Assembly: GCF_050947875.1 (NCBI RefSeq)
Contig: NC_134577.1
Span: 72,109,139 to 72,173,138, forward strand
Direction: 5' to 3'
DNA: 64,000 nt
From: Dermacentor variabilis
Taxonomy: Eukaryota; Arthropoda; Arachnida; Ixodida; Ixodidae
The notes under the pieces are model-generated. The model was not told where the DNA came from. It searched no databases and saw nothing but the letters and a program-made list of their open reading frames with translations. Every line of letters begins with the position of its first letter. Within the stretch, counting starts at the first letter, position 1. A program made the position numbers and the translations under genes. This document shows, piece by piece, positions 35,265-45,955 of this stretch.

Positions 35265-36452
35265 ATGGCAGCTCAAATCTCTGTTGTCCATGATCGGCGT
35301 CTCAAAAGATGCCGCACCGAAGTACCATTTCAATTCTCCTTTCGAAGCAACGCTCCATCTTTCCCCAAATACTATGTAGTGCACAGTGAAAGTAACACGC
35401 CTATTAGAAAGCTTTCTCCATTCCTGGTCGCCAAATGCCTGAAAGATAAAATCGGACAGACATACAAAGCCTCCAAAATGTCTAGCGGGGACCTCCTCCT
35501 AGAATTGAATAGTAAAGATCAAGCAGATAAGCTGTCAGAACTTACCAGTATTGGCGAGGCGACAGTGACTGTTTCAGCCCACAGAACACTCAACACAAGC
35601 AGGGGAGTAATATCTGAAGAAGATTTTATTGGATTAAGCGACGAGGAACTGCTGGAAGGTTTCCAGGAACAAAATGTTACCAAAGTACAGAGAATAGTAA
35701 TCCGCAGAAACGATCAAGAAATCCCCACCAAACATGTTATACTCACCTTCGGAACAAGCGTAATGCCTACTTCACTCGATGCAGGTTATGTCAAAGTCAA
35801 TGTGAGACCGTATATCCCGAATCCTAGACGATGTTTCAAGTGCCAAAGATTTGGACATGCTTCACATGCATGCCGAGGACAAACAACTTGTGCTAAATGC
35901 AGCTCCAATGACCACCAATCAGAGAATTGCACGTCTTCGCCACATTGTGTTAACTGCAAGGGAGATCACCCAGCTTATTCGCGGTCCTGCCCTTGCTGGA
36001 AAAAAGAAAAAGAAGTCATTGCACTAACTGTTAAAGAAAAAATCTCGTTCTTCGAAGCCAGGAAAAGACTGTCGTACCTTCCCCGAAGAAGTTATGCCGA
36101 AGTGACGCAGGCGGGGGCAGCGTCACAGAGGCCTCCGGAGTCCTCCGAGCCCACGCGCAGTGGTGCCGCAGTGACTCCTCCAGCCCCCGTGGTGGAAGCA
36201 GTCAGTACTGCTCCACCCTCTTCGACGGCCCTGCAGACACCAGTCCCGCAGGGCCCTAAGATCAAGCGAACCCCAAGGCCCGAGACGCGTGTCTCGGCGC
36301 CTAACTCTCGATCCTCCAGCGCCTCAGAGAGAGCGATGGAGGTCGACGCAAAAATCCCGGTGTCATTGACACCGAAGGACAAGCGCTCTCTTGAGCGCGG
36401 TAAGAGGGACAAGATCCCAATAACCACCCAAAATAAGAAAGCGATAACCTGA
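35265..36452 (+). CDS. LINE ORF1, gag-like nucleic-acid-binding protein
   Basis: This 395-residue protein would bind element RNA and help form the retrotransposition RNP. The ATG at 35265 is chosen because it is the first Met that opens the conserved body (MAAQISVVHDRRLKRC). The in-frame codons upstream belong to the 5' UTR and to flanking host DNA. Three zinc knuckles lie at about residues 190-242: CFKCQRFGHASHAC, CAKCSSNDHQSENC (both CX2CX4HX4C) and CVNCKGDHPAYSRSC (variant CX2CX3HX6C). A Pro/Ser/Ala-rich and then Lys/Arg-rich tail follows. An RRM-like fold is possible before the knuckles, but I cannot demonstrate it. The frame is intact. The TGA stop lies in a perfect hairpin loop. Confidence 0.9.
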   Translation: MAAQISVVHDRRLKRCRTEVPFQFSFRSNAPSFPKYYVVHSESNTPIRKLSPFLVAKCLKDKIGQTYKASKMSSGDLLLELNSKDQADKLSELTSIGEATVTVSAHRTLNTSRGVISEEDFIGLSDEELLEGFQEQNVTKVQRIVIRRNDQEIPTKHVILTFGTSVMPTSLDAGYVKVNVRPYIPNPRRCFKCQRFGHASHACRGQTTCAKCSSNDHQSENCTSSPHCVNCKGDHPAYSRSCPCWKKEKEVIALTVKEKISFFEARKRLSYLPRRSYAEVTQAGAASQRPPESSEPTRSGAAVTPPAPVVEAVSTAPPSSTALQTPVPQGPKIKRTPRPETRVSAPNSRSSSASERAMEVDAKIPVSLTPKDKRSLERGKRDKIPITTQNKKAIT

Positions 36453-36462
36453 AGGTTATCGC
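36441..36462 (+). promoter_or_regulatory. Hairpin enclosing the ORF1 stop codon
   Basis: GCGATAACC (36441-36449) and GGTTATCGC (36454-36462) are exact reverse complements. The 4-base loop TGAA contains the ORF1 stop TGA (36450-36452). Being centred on a stop 94 bases before the ORF2 start, it might affect termination or re-initiation; that is inference. Confidence 0.6.
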
Positions 36463-36546
36463 TCATTTGTAGCCTTTTTATCCATGTCACCTATAACCCT
36501 ACCTTTTAGTTTTTCGTAGTGCCATTTTTTACCTTTCAATTTCAAG

Positions 36547-37947
36547 ATGGCTTTTATTATTCATTGGAATTGTAGAGGCCTTTTAAACAACTTAGGTGAC
36601 ATCAAAGACTTGTTAAGTAACTTCTCTCCTGTGGCCTTGTGCTTACAAGAAACAAACTTAGGCGAAAAGCACAAAAACATTTTAAAAGGATTCACTGTTG
36701 TACGGCGCGATCGCACTCAGGCGAACCGGCTTTCGGGTGGCGTAGCTATAGTTCTACGGAACGGCATTGCAGCTAGAGAAGTTACCATTAATACTCACTT
36801 GGAAGCCATTGCTGTCACGGTTTTAGCACATCAAACCATTACCATTTGTTCAATGTACATTCCACCACATTCCCATTTTACTGTAGGAGACCTGGAGTTA
36901 GTTTTAAACCAGCTACCCAAACCTTTTTTAATAGCAGGTGATTTTAACGCTCATAACATATTATGGGGTAGCAAAACAACTGACACCAGGGGACAAACAC
37001 TTGAAGATTTTATCCTGACTAACGAAGTATGCCTTTTAAACACTGGTGCGCCAACCTACTGCTCCCCAAGCACAGGAGCCATGAGCTGTCTTGATCTGGC
37101 GCTGTGCACTCCATCTCTGTTGATCGATTTTAAATGGAGTGTTATCAACAATCCTTATGGCAGTGATCATATGCCCGGCATTATTAAAAACACATCTCCT
37201 TTCCCTACAGTACCATTAAGACCACACCGTTGGAAACTCCATCTAGCAGACTGGCCTCTCTTCAGCGAGAAGGCCAGTCTTGATCACATATCAGATCATC
37301 AAACAATAGACGAAATGAATGAAAAGATTGTTGCCTCCATACTTGCTGCAGCAGAACAGACGATCCCGCAATCCTCCGGCTTCTTAAGGAAAAAACTAAA
37401 ACCCTGGTGGACGAATGAATGCACTCAAACCAAAAAAGCACAAAACAAAGCATGGGGTATCTTTCGGCGATATCCAACACATGACAACCTCCTGTATTTG
37501 AAAAAAGCTAAGGCGAAAGCCAGGTACACGCGTAGGCAAGCCGAAAGACAGTCTTGGCAAACATATGTATCCTCCATCAATAGCTCAATAACATCCAAAG
37601 GAATGTGGGATCAGCTTCGAAAGTTTAGAAGCGAGTACGCTCCCTATACGATCCCCATACTCTCACCTCCAGGTACACAAACGAATCTAAAAGAACAAGC
37701 AGATATATTAGGACAGCATTTCCATAAGATATCAAGCTCACTAAACTACTCCACTGAATTTCAAAAGTATAAACAATCAGCAGAAAAACAAAAGCTTCCG
37801 ACAGCAGGAAGTTCCGAGAAACCATATAATGCCCCCCTAACACTTTCCGAAATTAACAGAGTACTCACTACTGGCAAAAAAAACCGCGCCAGGTCCGGAC
37901 AGAATACATTACACAATGCTCGCACACCTTTCCTCAAAAGCAGTTAA
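36547..37947 (+). CDS. LINE ORF2, N-terminal part: AP endonuclease
   Basis: ORF2 starts at ATG 36547 (MAFIIHWNCRGL). Residues 1-220 form an apurinic-like endonuclease that nicks the target DNA to prime reverse transcription. The key motifs are intact: N8 (WNCRG), E35 (LQET), GDFNAHN with D132/N134, and SDH at 206-208. A linker of about 200 residues follows. The true reading leaves this frame at the A8 run (37876-37883); the last roughly 20 codons to the stop at 37947 are out of frame with the family's APGPDRIHY motif, which is found in the other frame. If the A8 is genuine, the product is a truncated endonuclease of 466 residues. Confidence 0.88.
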   Translation: MAFIIHWNCRGLLNNLGDIKDLLSNFSPVALCLQETNLGEKHKNILKGFTVVRRDRTQANRLSGGVAIVLRNGIAAREVTINTHLEAIAVTVLAHQTITICSMYIPPHSHFTVGDLELVLNQLPKPFLIAGDFNAHNILWGSKTTDTRGQTLEDFILTNEVCLLNTGAPTYCSPSTGAMSCLDLALCTPSLLIDFKWSVINNPYGSDHMPGIIKNTSPFPTVPLRPHRWKLHLADWPLFSEKASLDHISDHQTIDEMNEKIVASILAAAEQTIPQSSGFLRKKLKPWWTNECTQTKKAQNKAWGIFRRYPTHDNLLYLKKAKAKARYTRRQAERQSWQTYVSSINSSITSKGMWDQLRKFRSEYAPYTIPILSPPGTQTNLKEQADILGQHFHKISSSLNYSTEFQKYKQSAEKQKLPTAGSSEKPYNAPLTLSEINRVLTTGKKNRARSGQNTLHNARTPFLKSS

Positions 37948-40258
37948 GACATTGCTCCGCTTCTTTAACATAATCTGGGAAACAGGAAAAATGCCGAATG
38001 CGTGGAAAAAAGCCATTATAATCCCTTTCTTGAAAGCTGGAAAGGATCCTACAACAGCTACCAGCTACCGACCTATAGCACTCACAAGCTGTCTCGCCAA
38101 GTCATATGAATCCATTATAAACATCAGATTGGCATACGTCCTCGAAACTGAGAACCTGCTCGATAATCATCAGTGTGGGTACAAGAAAGGCTGCTCCACA
38201 ACAGATCATCTAGTTCGGTTAGAACACGAGATACGTGCGGCCTTTCTACAAAAGCAATATTGTCTCACAGTTTTCTTTGATCTTGAAAAAGCGTACGACA
38301 CAACATGGAGGTTCGGTATTTTAAGGGATTTAGCGGATTTAGGGATCCGCGGCAGAATGCTTAAATGTCTAGCTGATTTCATGTTCGATCGAACATTCCA
38401 GGTGCGTTTAGGAACGGTGCTGTCCAGCGTATTTATTCAGGAAAACGGAGTACCTCAGGGATGCATATTGAGCACAACACTGTTTGTGGTAAAAATGAAC
38501 TCGCTCAATAATGTAATTCCATCTTCTATAATACATTCACTATATGTGGATGATCTTCAAATTGCATGTCGTGCATCGAACATGGCAACCTGCGAACGAC
38601 AAATTCAAATTACACTAAACAAATTAACGCAGTGGGCATCTGAAAACGGCTTTCGCTTCTCAAGTGAAAAAACGATTAGTGTTGTCTTCACACAAAAAAG
38701 AGGCCTACAACCAGATCCCATCCTTAAACTACAGGATGCCACACTACCCGTGAAACAAGAACACAAGTTTCTGGGTGTTCTGTTTGATAAAAAGTTGAAC
38801 TTTCTCGCACACATCAATAGTATTAAAATCAAAGCGAACAATGCACTTAACATTCTAAAAATCCTCTCCCGGAAACGGTGGGGCTCTGACCGTAAATGCC
38901 TGCTACACATCTACCGCACTTTGGTGCGTAGCATATTAGACTATGGTAGCATTACATATGGTTCAGCCAGACTATCTTACGTCCGACGACTTGATCCAGT
39001 CCACAACTTAGGACTACGACTAGCATGCGGTGCTTACAGAACATCACCTATACAGAGCTTACATGTTGAATGTAATGAACCTCCTTTACAGCATCGCAGA
39101 GCGCTACTAACTTTTTCCTACATACTCAGAATCCGATCCTCACCACAACACATATGCTACAACATCGTCACAAAGTGCAGCTCACGCTTACATTACACAA
39201 ATAAACCAAACATGATTTGGCCGCTTATCTTGCGATACGAGGAATACTGTAGGGATTATGACATCCCTCGGGAAGTCCTCCAGGTTGCCAGAAAGCCAGA
39301 ACGTTTACCCCCGTGGTGTGATTTCACAGCGTTATGTGATTGGACACTAACACATCTAAAGAAAAGAGACACACCACATCAACACATTATACAAGATTTC
39401 CGCTCTCTTCAAGACAAGTATATAAACTACATAGAATTTTATACTGATGGCTCTAAAACGGAAAAACACGTGGGTGTAGGGGCTGTAACAGAAAATTGGG
39501 AAACATGTATTCGATTACCTCAGCATGCCTCTGTCTACACAGCCGAAGTGTATGCGATATGGACGGTAGTTCAAAAGATCATTGCTGACAAACTTGAAAA
39601 CACTGTCATATACACAGATTCATTAAGCGTACTGAAGGCTCTACACATGAAATTCCAAAGTGAACCCTTGTTAGGCGATATTTTGAATGCATTAACGTCA
39701 AACAAATATGGCAGATCAATTAAGTTATGCTGGGTACCAAGCCATGTTGGAATATTGGGTAACGAAGCGGCGGATAGATGCGCATCAATGGCAGCGTACA
39801 AAAACATTCAAAATACAGCACTTCCATATAAAGACAGTGTCAATGCAATTCGGAAGGCCTTGATGTCAAAATGGCAACGCGATTGGGACACTTGTTTAAG
39901 CAACAAGCTTCATCTAATTAAACCTGTCATTGGAGAGTGGAAATCATGCAGTCACCGGCAACGATTCTACGAGGTGATCTTGTGTCGACTTCGAATTGGA
40001 CACACACATCTGACGCACAATTTCCTTCTCCGAAAAGAAAACCCGCCAACTTGCGAAAAATGTAATGAAGCTCTTACAGTCATGCACATCTTAATAACAT
40101 GTCCACACATCGATACACTGAGACGGAGGTTTTTACACAGCCTGTATAAATTGCACATCCCATTACACCCTACCCTATTACTAGCAGATGACCCCCTAGT
40201 GCCATTTCCTAACCTCTTCGAGTTTTTAGAAAAAACTGGTTATTTACACCAACTATAA
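37916..40258 (+). CDS. LINE ORF2, C-terminal part: RT, RNase H, zinc finger
   Basis: The frame is open from about 37883; the first Met is at 37916. Domains by residue from that Met: RT about 30-330, with YRPIALTSCLAKS, the catalytic FFDLEKAYD (D122), GVPQGCILS and YVDD (210-213; many LINEs have YADD). RNase H spans about 505-630, with FYTDGSK, AEVYAIW, YTDSLSV and HVGILGNEAAD. The C-terminal finger CEKCNEALTVMHILITCPH lies in the last 100 residues. No stops interrupt the 780 codons. Translation would require a frameshift from the endonuclease frame, or correction of the A8 run if that is a sequencing error. Confidence 0.9.
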   Translation: MLAHLSSKAVKTLLRFFNIIWETGKMPNAWKKAIIIPFLKAGKDPTTATSYRPIALTSCLAKSYESIINIRLAYVLETENLLDNHQCGYKKGCSTTDHLVRLEHEIRAAFLQKQYCLTVFFDLEKAYDTTWRFGILRDLADLGIRGRMLKCLADFMFDRTFQVRLGTVLSSVFIQENGVPQGCILSTTLFVVKMNSLNNVIPSSIIHSLYVDDLQIACRASNMATCERQIQITLNKLTQWASENGFRFSSEKTISVVFTQKRGLQPDPILKLQDATLPVKQEHKFLGVLFDKKLNFLAHINSIKIKANNALNILKILSRKRWGSDRKCLLHIYRTLVRSILDYGSITYGSARLSYVRRLDPVHNLGLRLACGAYRTSPIQSLHVECNEPPLQHRRALLTFSYILRIRSSPQHICYNIVTKCSSRLHYTNKPNMIWPLILRYEEYCRDYDIPREVLQVARKPERLPPWCDFTALCDWTLTHLKKRDTPHQHIIQDFRSLQDKYINYIEFYTDGSKTEKHVGVGAVTENWETCIRLPQHASVYTAEVYAIWTVVQKIIADKLENTVIYTDSLSVLKALHMKFQSEPLLGDILNALTSNKYGRSIKLCWVPSHVGILGNEAADRCASMAAYKNIQNTALPYKDSVNAIRKALMSKWQRDWDTCLSNKLHLIKPVIGEWKSCSHRQRFYEVILCRLRIGHTHLTHNFLLRKENPPTCEKCNEALTVMHILITCPHIDTLRRRFLHSLYKLHIPLHPTLLLADDPLVPFPNLFEFLEKTGYLHQL

Positions 40259-40375
40259 TGTAATGCAGGTTTACCTGCCATAACGGTTCTCTTTATTTTG
40301 TCTTGTGACTGGCGCAGCATGGCCTTAGTTGCCTTTGTGCCACTAAACCCAAACTAACTAACTAACTAACTAACT
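40259..40375 (+). repeat. LINE 3' UTR and AACT tail
   Basis: A 3' UTR of about 90 bp, with CTGGCGCAGCATGGCC and TTTGTGCCACTAAACCC near its end, is followed by about six AACT units (40351-40375). A similar CTGGCGC...TTGCGCCAATAAAA ending occurs at about 51630-51690. Confidence 0.85.
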
Positions 40376-40388
40376 AGCTTCAAAACTT
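40376..40388 (+). repeat. 3' target-site duplication of full-length LINE
   Basis: Exact copy of 34729-34741. Confidence 0.93.
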
Positions 40389-43300
40389 GAAAGCAGTTAA
40401 TTGATTTAATTTAAATTATTTATCAATGGTCGTAAATTTCCGGCCACTTTCGTCGCCACCGTTTTAGAAACATATGAATGAGCGTGAATAAATGACATTA
40501 GGAAATGAGCATACAATAGCACACGCATATACAGGCACACAATGACGAGTACTTTGCTTCAGTGTGCTTGATGGATGCGCACCGTAGTGACACGACACTT
40601 TCTACGATGTGAACACAAGTCTTCGTGACACGAAAAACAGTAAATCGATGAAAAACAACGGAATACAAAAACAAAATAATCAGTCTCAAATGTAGGGGGA
40701 CTTGCACAACCAACACAGCCTTCGCGCTGGCTTCGAGCGACTTCGTTCCCTCTGCTGGACATTGCGACTCAGTGTTTCCAATCCGTGGCCTTGAAATTCA
40801 ATGCGCTGAATTGGAATTGAGTTTCAGCTCGAATTTAACCTTTCGCCTGGCAACTTCAGTCAATGACGCCATTCTACACGTGACCTGATTCAGTTTCTCC
40901 CCTCACCGCCCTGGCGCAGGTTCTCGGAGCGCGATGCTCCAATCTTCCGCGCAAAGTTCGCGACTTTCCCGGCTAGTCAGGTCAGTAATGTTGATTATTC
41001 TTTTGGATATAGAAATGGAAACTGCTTCTTTACTGCGGTAATGTGCACTTACGATCAACAGAAACGTGGTAGATCTTGAAATTATCTTTCGCATTTTTAC
41101 GTGTTACACATATGCGTTTCAAATACGTCCGATGTTTCCCTACGACGCGTCGTCGCGCTCGGACCGTAGGAACAGGTTCGGAACCAGGCTGAAGTGCGTT
41201 ATTAGCCGGTTTAATGTAATGTTCGTAAGATGGTCTACGATAGATTGGATTTTTTACACGCACTAATGCATCGCGTGTCCGAACCATCCTATCCGCCACG
41301 AATGACGACTGCTCCGACTGTTAACACAATCTTGCAAATTTGTTCGCAATTTCTTTATGTAGTTGGTGGCGACTGTAGTATGGTGGGAAGGACGGACTTT
41401 ACGGGCGCGTTAATTAGGAAACACTTGTCCGAACAAGTCAACGTGCCTGTGGATGCGTACAGAAAAGATTTCGACTGCTAAGGAAACTGTCATAAACTCA
41501 GTAGCGCCGCTTTCGCTGTGGTACAGGCAATAATAGTAGTGAAATGTCCAGTTGCTTCTGCGTTCATTTGTTCTTTCCATTTTTGTTGTTCGCAGGTAGC
41601 GTTGATCTGAACGCTGTATTACAGATCCACCAAAAGTGACAGCTGTCTAAAAAACCTAAAACAACTAAACGTGGTGCCACAGGACTATGTTTGGGTGGTG
41701 TATTGTAGCTACAGGCAGATTTCGCCCACGGTACCATCCGCTCAGGGCAAGAATAAAAAAAAGAACACTCAAGGCACGACTTTGTGCATTCAGAAGCCAT
41801 CTAGTGATGCTTGAATATGCAAAGCCAGTTCGTAATACCGTCCGTCGCTAATGAAGACGTAAGATAATAGAGGCGCTGTTGCTTTAGGACGATATTGGCG
41901 AATAAAGCTGCTTAAGATTATCTGGCGCCAGAAGTGTGCTTTGTAGCTTACGCTCGTAATCGCCTATGTTTATCGCTCAAATTTTTGGGGAGGGCCCTTT
42001 AAAATCGGTTGGAAACGAGACCAGAAACGCAGGAATGCTTTGGACCGCTAGTACCAGAAGGATAGGATGACGCACTGTCCGCCGCAGAATTGCGTTTTGG
42101 CGCTTCTCCCTCATAAACTTTTTTGTTTGTCAGTGACAACTTCTAATCTCATTTCTTACAACCACTAACAGGAAGAAAATACCCACGATAAAAATAAACA
42201 GGTTGCTGCTCGCAAACACGTGTTGCACTCGAAAGAACACGCATTGTCTTATTTTCCTTTACGGCGTCTTCAAAGTAATCAGTAATGTATTTCCGAGAGG
42301 CTATGCTATATATGCAAACGTTGCTTGCACAGGTAGTTTAGGAACTCTGGTGGTCATAATTTTCGCGGTCAAGAGGAGTCAGCAAGTAGATAATTAACAC
42401 GCAAACTAATTCCATTTTCTGTATTTCGCGATTAACGTATGCGTTTATGGGAATGCAGGTATAAAATGCGACGTTATCGCTGATCAACCTGCTCGGCTAT
42501 TCGTCTGAGCCTGTTTTGAAGTAACTTCACGATTGGGCGTTTCTTTAGGCACGTCGTTTCGTGGGTGCCACGTGATACTGGTATGAAGGGACATGCATAG
42601 AACGAACATCGTGAGCTCGAACGCTAACCATACGCCGGGTCCTCGATTTCAGCACACCACTTTCGCGTGCCTTACAAGTCATCTTAAAGAGGCACTCAAG
42701 AACAAATTAAGCTAATAAGGCGTACACCTCAGAATCTGAGCTAGGCTGCGTCGCTGCGCCCATCGTCCCTAATTAAAACTAAAAGGTAGCGACGTACTTT
42801 TATCTTGCCGCCGCCGCTGCGGCGAGGAGCATGCGAGGAGGCAGCAGAGAAGGTTTGCGTTTATTTGAATGAGCGCCGTCATGTGCTATTTTTCGCGCCT
42901 TTTCTCTATGTTTTATGCTTTTGCGCGTCTAGGCGCACTGACCACCATAGCACCTGGCCGTCGAGTTTCCTCGGCAAGGCTTTAGCAAGGGATTTCCGAT
43001 GTTTTGGCTAAGTTTCGTGGCTAACCACGTCATTGAAGAAATCAACTTTTGTTTTGCTTTACGTTAGGGATTGATTTTTACAATACTGCACGTGCAAACG
43101 TGTACGAACGCAGCTTCTTTCTTTGTTGACGGGGTACGAAGCTCAGGCATGGGTAAGATTATGCACTGGTGCTATTCTCGGTGCTCGTTCAGATCTGTTT
43201 TTTTGGTCGCGCAATCGTCAACAAGTGTATGAAGCTATGGGGGTGCGTAGGCTGTGTTCTCTCATATATCCTGCTAGACACGTAACACGTGTTATTGTTG

Positions 43301-44530
43301 TTTTACTGAGAGTGCATAGCTTTGTCAGTCCATGCTTTTTTCATGCGCGGCAAATATATTTTGCGATGACAAGCTGTTCACTACCAGTGCAAATGAGTTT
43401 GACCATTGTGAGTAGGCTTTCTCCACTTTGCCGTCTCGGCAGGATAAAGTGGTCCACGAGTTTTTTAGCTCATATTGGCTTGGAACGGCACAAAGGGGGA
43501 AAGTGCTCATTGATGGAAACCATTTCTATGTGTAACTTCCCTCCTTGCATACGCTTTCTTCCCAAATGGAGTACAGGTTCCACTGCGATGTCTGGGCTTG
43601 AGAGCCGAGGGCATCAGCTTGCCATAATAAAAGCGTGCGACCAGTTTCACTGCATAAAGGGATGTCAGCGTCATGACGAAACGACGAGAATAGCTGAAAT
43701 GCTCCGCGTTGATCGCGCAAGTTTCTACATGACACACGCTTTATTCAGGCGAATATGTCACGCGCGTTGCTTTCGGTCTTTATCGTACTAGGATGATTAA
43801 ATTATGAAGCTGCAGAAGCTGGACACACGGCAGTCAGTCGGGTACACGGAAGTACGCACGTACGCGCTTCGAGCAGCGCAAACGCCTCCGACTTCTGGAA
43901 TCGGCAGCTACATTGCGCTGAATATACGCAAGCGCATCGCCTTTGGCTTGTACCGGTTAAGCCTTCATCGCAGCTCTTTCACACCGGGCAAGTGTGTTTA
44001 GAAAGCCAAATAAAGAATCTAATCAAGGCAATAGACACAACTCGCGAAGCGGATTGATCTGTGGAAGCCGGGACAGTCTTTTTGCCTACGAGTTCAATGC
44101 ATGGCCGTGGACAACGTAACCGTCAAACTAAGCTCCTGCATGTTTGTAAACATCGTGTACATTACGTATACATTACTGGCGATACAAAGAATTCTGGTTT
44201 TTGTGCTACTACTCGACACTAAAAGGAATTTGTCCGCCAAACTAGCCTCAACAGCCGTCTTCTAACTGGAAGCAGGCAGCCAACCCGAAACCACAATACA
44301 AGCGCGCAATTACGCGTCAAAAAAGCACAAAAAGAAATAGCGTTCCATCGTCGGTCCTAGCACACGAAACAATAATCCAACCTTAAGTACGGTAAAAATT
44401 ATTGCGCCAACACCTATCAATATTTTTTTAATGTCTAACCTCGCGTAACCTATGGGCGGCTTCCGAGAGAACGACCAAACTGCGAGGGCGACCAACGAGA
44501 GAAAGTGCGAGCTGCGAAAAGGCCAGGAGA
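40389..44530. other. No gene recognised, 4.1 kb
   Basis: The longest frame is 222 codons at 43123-43791 (+). It has no domain, signal peptide or repeat I recognise, and smaller frames overlap it on the minus strand. No splice-linked exon set or transposon domain could be found. Confidence 0.45.
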
Positions 44531-44546
44531 AGGACTTTAGCTGCGC

Positions 44547-44580
44547 CTAAAGCCCCTCAATTTTTCAAAAGTAGCGCCAT
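44547..44580 (+). repeat. Left member of a dispersed inverted pair
   Basis: CTAAAGCCCCT...AAGTAGCGCCAT resembles the reverse complement of 46379-46412 at roughly 28 of 34 positions. The two copies point inward and are 1.8 kb apart. They may be terminal repeats of one element or two opposed copies of one tick repeat. Confidence 0.45.
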
Positions 44581-44686
44581 TCTTAGATCTTTCCGACACC
44601 CCGCTCTCCCTGGCGCGTCCTCCTCCACGCCTCCTGTCGCCCCAGCCTCCTCCGCTCCCCCATTGGCCAATCTGTGTCACGTGGAA

Positions 44687-44770
44687 GCAGGCGCCGCGCT
44701 TTTCTATATTTTTTCTTTCCAGGGCGGAGCAGGCGCCGCGCTTTTGTGTATTTTTTTCTTTCCAGCGCGC
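44687..44770. repeat. 42-bp tandem duplication
   Basis: Two adjacent units share GCAGGCGCCGCGCTTTT, then a T-rich stretch and CTTTCCAG. They differ at a few positions. The TTTCTTTCCAG end looks like a splice acceptor, but no exon is recognisable beside it. Confidence 0.75.
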
Positions 44771-45910
44771 GCCGACCTCCATTGTTGGGCCTGCGCGACG
44801 AAAGTACGGCAGGCGGACTGACGGAGTGCGTTAGCGCAATAGAATGTGTAGGGCCGAAAACTTAATGCTGCTGCGCCTTCGGTTTGCCGCAACAGACACA
44901 GCGAGGGCAAAAAGCCTTTTGCTTTGCCATCCGGTGGGCACGCAAAAATAAGTGTGGATTCGCAGGATCGGGCGCGCTGACTTCGAGGAAGTGGCAAAGA
45001 ACGCACGGCTTAGTGAAGTAAGGGCCACGGCTACTCACAACCTCTTATTTCGAGCCTAGCCCACGCCTTACGCTTCGAAAAAGTGTGTGCTCATGCTCTG
45101 CGTGGTTTTAAGCGCGTTGTTTGACTTTTTTTTTTTCGAATGTGCTCTCTTTGTTTCATGTAGTTTCGTCTTGCGGTGAAATGCACGCATCTGCAGCTGG
45201 CCTGTGACATAAAAGCGACTTTATTCAGGGTGTGTTTTGAGCTCCACCAGAAGTTAACACATTCTCGATGCTTTTGCAAGGCTCAATATGACTTACGATG
45301 CAGTCTTTTAGCTTCGAATGTACGCCCGCATGTATTGATTTGGTTTGAGGTGATTAACGTTTTTAACGTTCCGAAGCGACTAAAGCTAGGATGCAGGTCG
45401 TAGTGGATGGCTCCGGATAACTTTATCTAGCTCGCCTGGGGATGTTTAACGTGCACTTTGATCGTAGAGTCGTACGTGGGCCGGTAAATTCCTTGTTGGC
45501 GTTTCATAACACTCGCGCGGGCGCGCTAGCGCTGCTTTAGAAGTTGGCGCCTCGGCGCGATTGTATTTCTTCAATAAATTTTATTTACTAGTTGTAACAC
45601 CTTGTCATTATTTCGTATTATTGACGGCGCCTCTAGGGCACCAAAGCGGCAACGGGAACACCAAAGCTAGAACCAGGGCTGGATGGGGCCCGCCGAAGCC
45701 TGTGCATGCCAAGGGGGTATAAGATTGCGAACAGTCAATTTTGTATGCGAACACTCCGACGCCTGCATTATTGTAATGTCACGTGCTCTTCGAGGCCTCC
45801 GTTAGCCATTACATGTGCCCTCCTGGAGCAGTACTTCTAAAAAAAAAAACAATATATCGTCACGATTACCAAAGCACATCGCAATGGAAAAAACGGCCCT
45901 GTTGCCAGGC

Positions 45911-45955
45911 ATTGCTGACCGCACACAGCCATTCCGCCTGTGTGCGGTCAGCAAT
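45911..45955. repeat. 18-bp-arm perfect hairpin
   Basis: ATTGCTGACCGCACACAG (45911-45928), a 9-base loop, then its exact reverse complement (45938-45955). Confidence 0.95.

Larger units (their letters stand above)
34742..40375 (+). mobile_element. Full-length I/Jockey-superfamily LINE
   Basis: A 5,634-bp non-LTR retrotransposon between perfect 13-bp duplications. Order: 5' UTR of about 520 bp, ORF1 (gag-like, CCHC), 94-bp gap, ORF2 (AP endonuclease, reverse transcriptase, RNase H, C-terminal zinc finger), short 3' UTR and an (AACT)n tail. RNase H points to the I group rather than to Jockey itself, which lacks this domain. The only coding defect I see is a one-base frameshift at an A8 run in ORF2. 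Perfect duplications and intact frames indicate a recent insertion. Lookalikes in this window are the remnants at 48.7-51.7 kb and, more distantly, 27.8-28.9 kb. Confidence 0.93.

Noticed and set aside
43123..43791. 222-codon plus-strand frame
   Set aside because: The longest frame outside transposons, but nothing recognisable in it and no splice or promoter context. Would need transcript support.
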